Shown here piece by piece: positions 3,517 through 5,792 of a stretch of DNA of 5,792 bases. Position numbers and translations under genes: made by a program. Source of the stretch: Candidatus Staskawiczbacteria bacterium (lineage in GTDB: Bacteria > Patescibacteriota > Minisyncoccia > Minisyncoccales > Staskawiczbacteraceae); assembly GCA_903850725.1 (NCBI GenBank), contig CAINMG010000068.1, forward strand, positions 1-5,792, in the 5' to 3' direction. How positions within the stretch are numbered: position 1 is the first letter of the stretch; each line of letters opens with the position of its first letter. The notes beneath the pieces are model-generated. The model saw only the letters and a list, made by a program, of their open reading frames with translations. It was not told where the DNA came from and searched no databases.

Positions 3517-5792
3517 ATGCAAAATAAAAATATATTCAAAACAATAAGTGCCAACAAAATATTATTTCTCATAGTATCAATAATAACTCTAGTAGGTTGT
3601 TTTGTTTTCCCAACTCAATCCCAAGCCGCCACTAGAACATGGTCGGGAGCAGTTAGCAATTTGTGGAATGTCGCAGGCAACTGGGACACGCTTCCAGTCG
3701 CAGGCGATGATCTCATCTTCCCACTTACCCCAACAGGCAACAAAAGTAACAGCAACGATTTCCCAGCTGACACCTCATTCAACAGTATCACAATCCAAGG
3801 CACAGGCTACACGCTCGCCGGAAACCGCATCACCCTCGGAGCGGGTGGAATCACCGCAACGCATTATGGGGCATCTTCGCAAATTATATCGCTTAATATA
3901 ATACTTGGCGCGAACGTGCCTTTCTTTTGCAATGCGGGGTATGTAACTGTAAACATGACAGGAGTCATCAGCGACGGTGGACTTGAGTATTCGATTACGA
4001 CTTATAACGGGGAATGGAGGTTTGGTAGGACTAACACATTTAGTGGTGGATTGGTGATCAAAAGCGGACGATCCTTGACTGACTATACAGGTGGCGGATT
4101 CGGTCTAGGAGCTATAACACTCGGAGACACAAGTGGGAGTGCAAACGCAGAATGTTTTATATTGTTTGGAACAATTAGCAATGCACTCAATGTAGTATCA
4201 GGATCTACTGGGGCTTTAACTATTACCGGGTACGGCGGGGGCATTACAGGACAAATAACAATTGCTAGAGATGTGACCCTACAGTCTTCGGGCAGTTCAT
4301 TAAGTATTACGGGAGGCATCGTCGGTACGGGGAATATAACTACTGTTTATCTTGGCTCTGCAATCAATATCAGTACAGGAACCATCAACCACACCGGAAC
4401 GATCTCCAACTCTGGCACTGGCACAGGAACTATGACGATCAGTTCCGTCATCGGTCCAAACGTAACCGGCATCACGCAGAACTCTGCCACCTCAGCTCTC
4501 ACTCTTTCAGGAGTTAACACTTACACAGGTCCAATAAGTAACTTGTCAGGAACATTAAATTTAACTCAAAGCACCACATATAGCACAATGACATTGGCAG
4601 GAGACACTACTACCACATTTACCAATGGAAAAACATTTACACTCGGCAGTCTCGTCTCCACCGCCACTTCTGGCCACTTGGCAGTTATTCAATCAGCATC
4701 CGCAGGCAATGCATTTACTTTGTCTGACACCACCGGCACAAACTCTGTAAGCTATATGTCCATCAAAGACTCCATCGCCACAGGCGGAGCTTCGTGGCTC
4801 TCATACACATCAAACGGCAATATCAATGTTTCCGGCAACACAGGCTGGCACTTCTCAACAATCAAAACTTGGACAGGTACATCTAGTAACTTATGGAATG
4901 TAGATGCTAACTGGGGCGGACTAAAGCCTATTGCCGGAGACGACCTCGTCTTCCCACTCACCCCAACAGGCAACAAAAGCAACAGCAACGACTTTCCAGC
5001 AGACACCACATTCAACAGCATCACAATTCAAGGCACCGGCTACACACTCGCCGGCAACCGTATCACCCTCGGAGCAGGAGGTATCACTCAGACCACGGGC
5101 ACTAACACTATCTCTCTGGCGATTGTGCTGGGGGCGGACGTGACGGTGGATGTTGCGGGTACGTATCTATGGTTACAAGGAATTGTCAGCGACGGGGCAG
5201 GATCGGCGATTACTAAAACTGGGTCGTCTATACTCTTGGTTTCTGGTGTTAATACCTTTAGTGGTGGACTGACGATCAAGGCGGGGACGGTGATGGGGCA
5301 AACAAGCAATGCTTGTTTTGGTGGTAGTGGAAATGGTGTGATAACGCTAGGAGATACTAGTGGATCGAATTCAGCTAGGATTGAAACTGCGGATTATTTA
5401 ACTTATAATAATCCGATAACTGTTGCATCTGGAAGTAGTGGAATACTTTCTATTGTTTCAGCATCTAATGTGGTCAGCGGTTTTAGCGGTGCGATTACAC
5501 TATTAAACAATCTAACTGTCTCGAGTTCAGTTCAAAATTTTACAATTAGTGGAGGAATTAATGGGACTGGGAATATTATACTTTCCAATACTGGTACTAC
5601 AGGCAGAATTACTGTTTCTGGAGCATTAATCAACCACACCGGCACAATCATCAACTCCGGCACCGGCACCGGAACTACCACAATCTCCGCAGTCATCGGA
5701 ACAAATGTAACAGGAATAACACAAAATAGTTCCACATCAAAATTACTGCTCTCCGGGAATAATTCAAACACTGAAAATGTGACAATTTCTGC
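3517..5792 (+). CDS. Large secreted repeat surface protein (autotransporter-type beta-strand repeats), 3' end beyond window
   Basis: The frame is open from ATG 3517 to the last base, at least 758 codons with no stop. A TAA at 3508-3510 in frame makes 3517 the first possible ATG. Residues 1-38 are a signal peptide: basic start (Lys4, Lys8, Lys14), hydrophobic core 15-31, SQA then Ala at 35-38. LVGC at 25-28 also fits a lipobox. The mature part is rich in Gly, Ser, Thr, Asn and Ile, with almost no charge. Module 1 (residues 41-450) and module 2 (451 onward) each begin TW[ST]G..SNLWNV..NW, the usual opening of proteins with autotransporter-associated beta-strand repeats, and each holds NTFSGGL.IK.G and TLGDTSGS. 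Module 1 ends NINVSGNTGWHF. A long beta-solenoid exposed on the cell surface, with an adhesive or structural role, is likely; ligand and anchor are unknown because the C-terminus is outside. G+C content and codon choice (ACC, GGC, ATC, TCC) differ from the upstream genes, suggesting transfer. Confidence 0.85.
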   Translation, partial: MQNKNIFKTISANKILFLIVSIITLVGCFVFPTQSQAATRTWSGAVSNLWNVAGNWDTLPVAGDDLIFPLTPTGNKSNSNDFPADTSFNSITIQGTGYTLAGNRITLGAGGITATHYGASSQIISLNIILGANVPFFCNAGYVTVNMTGVISDGGLEYSITTYNGEWRFGRTNTFSGGLVIKSGRSLTDYTGGGFGLGAITLGDTSGSANAECFILFGTISNALNVVSGSTGALTITGYGGGITGQITIARDVTLQSSGSSLSITGGIVGTGNITTVYLGSAINISTGTINHTGTISNSGTGTGTMTISSVIGPNVTGITQNSATSALTLSGVNTYTGPISNLSGTLNLTQSTTYSTMTLAGDTTTTFTNGKTFTLGSLVSTATSGHLAVIQSASAGNAFTLSDTTGTNSVSYMSIKDSIATGGASWLSYTSNGNINVSGNTGWHFSTIKTWTGTSSNLWNVDANWGGLKPIAGDDLVFPLTPTGNKSNSNDFPADTTFNSITIQGTGYTLAGNRITLGAGGITQTTGTNTISLAIVLGADVTVDVAGTYLWLQGIVSDGAGSAITKTGSSILLVSGVNTFSGGLTIKAGTVMGQTSNACFGGSGNGVITLGDTSGSNSARIETADYLTYNNPITVASGSSGILSIVSASNVVSGFSGAITLLNNLTVSSSVQNFTISGGINGTGNIILSNTGTTGRITVSGALINHTGTIINSGTGTGTTTISAVIGTNVTGITQNSSTSKLLLSGNNSNTENVTIS
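3637..5792 (+). repeat. Tandem ~1.23-kb intragenic duplication (two modules, second incomplete)
   Basis: Unit 1 is 3637-4866; unit 2 starts at 4867 and runs off the window. Offsets of matching segments are 1230-1245 bp. The best-kept blocks are 3703-3855 against 4936-5088 (51 codons, two amino-acid changes) and the INHTGTI.NSGTGTGT block at 4384 against 5629. The middle parts have diverged strongly while keeping NTFSGGL and TLGDTSGS. Further modules beyond the window are likely but unseen. Confidence 0.85.

Noticed and set aside
3602..5771. Several frames of 62-99 codons on both strands inside the surface-protein gene
   Set aside because: They overlap the continuous + frame from 3517 and exist only because its repetitive Gly/Thr/Ser codons leave other frames open. 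The parallel frames in modules 1 and 2 mirror the duplication.

Overview
This 5.8-kb window looks like a chromosomal segment of a low-GC bacterium, most likely a Patescibacteria/CPR lineage. The evidence is indirect. The first 3.2 kb is strongly AT-rich, genes are compact and lack some standard leaders, the RecJ-like protein is short, and the intergenic DNA carries small palindromic repeats (a 'TTGCGAGG...GACGAAGCAATCT' type and a 'CCTGCGAAGGCGGG' type) that I associate with such genomes. There is no rRNA, tRNA or ribosomal protein gene to fix the taxonomy.

Layout: all protein genes are on the + strand. Bases 1-1149 encode a full-length malic enzyme. After a 44-bp gap that ends in an extended -10 promoter, 1194-2336 encodes a short RecJ-like DHH phosphoesterase, probably translated from a leaderless or nearly leaderless mRNA. 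A good promoter at 2361-2388 then precedes a 52-codon remnant (2425-2583) of a PemK/MazF-type toxin. It keeps the usual start and the C-terminal helix region but has lost the catalytic middle. A hairpin followed by a T-tract on the minus strand and a small dispersed repeat follow. Bases 2699-3166 encode a 155-aa protein with its own promoter and Shine-Dalgarno; it may be a small nuclease of the barnase/EndoU/ColE5/RelE (BECR) type.

The 350-bp gap 3167-3516 has no convincing protein gene but is dense in structure. Its best content is a probable small RNA gene on the minus strand (about 3279 down to 3187). A TTGACA-16-TATGAT promoter points to a start at the base of a three-way junction whose short arm is capped by a GAAA tetraloop, and a hairpin plus six-U terminator ends it. 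Next come a 12-bp inverted repeat about 97 bp across, flanked by a 5-bp direct repeat, and then a dispersed repeat whose end seems to supply the promoter of the next gene.

From 3517 to the window end runs one open frame of at least 758 codons for an exported surface protein. It has a signal peptide and two tandem modules of about 410 residues rich in Gly/Ser/Thr/Asn, resembling autotransporter-associated beta-strand repeats. It is visibly higher in G+C than its neighbours and switches between C-rich and G-rich blocks.

The malic enzyme and DHH genes are housekeeping. From 2337 onward the window looks like an accessory region with a decayed toxin, a candidate orphan nuclease, repeats and an adhesin-like gene. 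I see no complete multi-gene defence system. The minus-strand small RNA is the strongest candidate for something undescribed.
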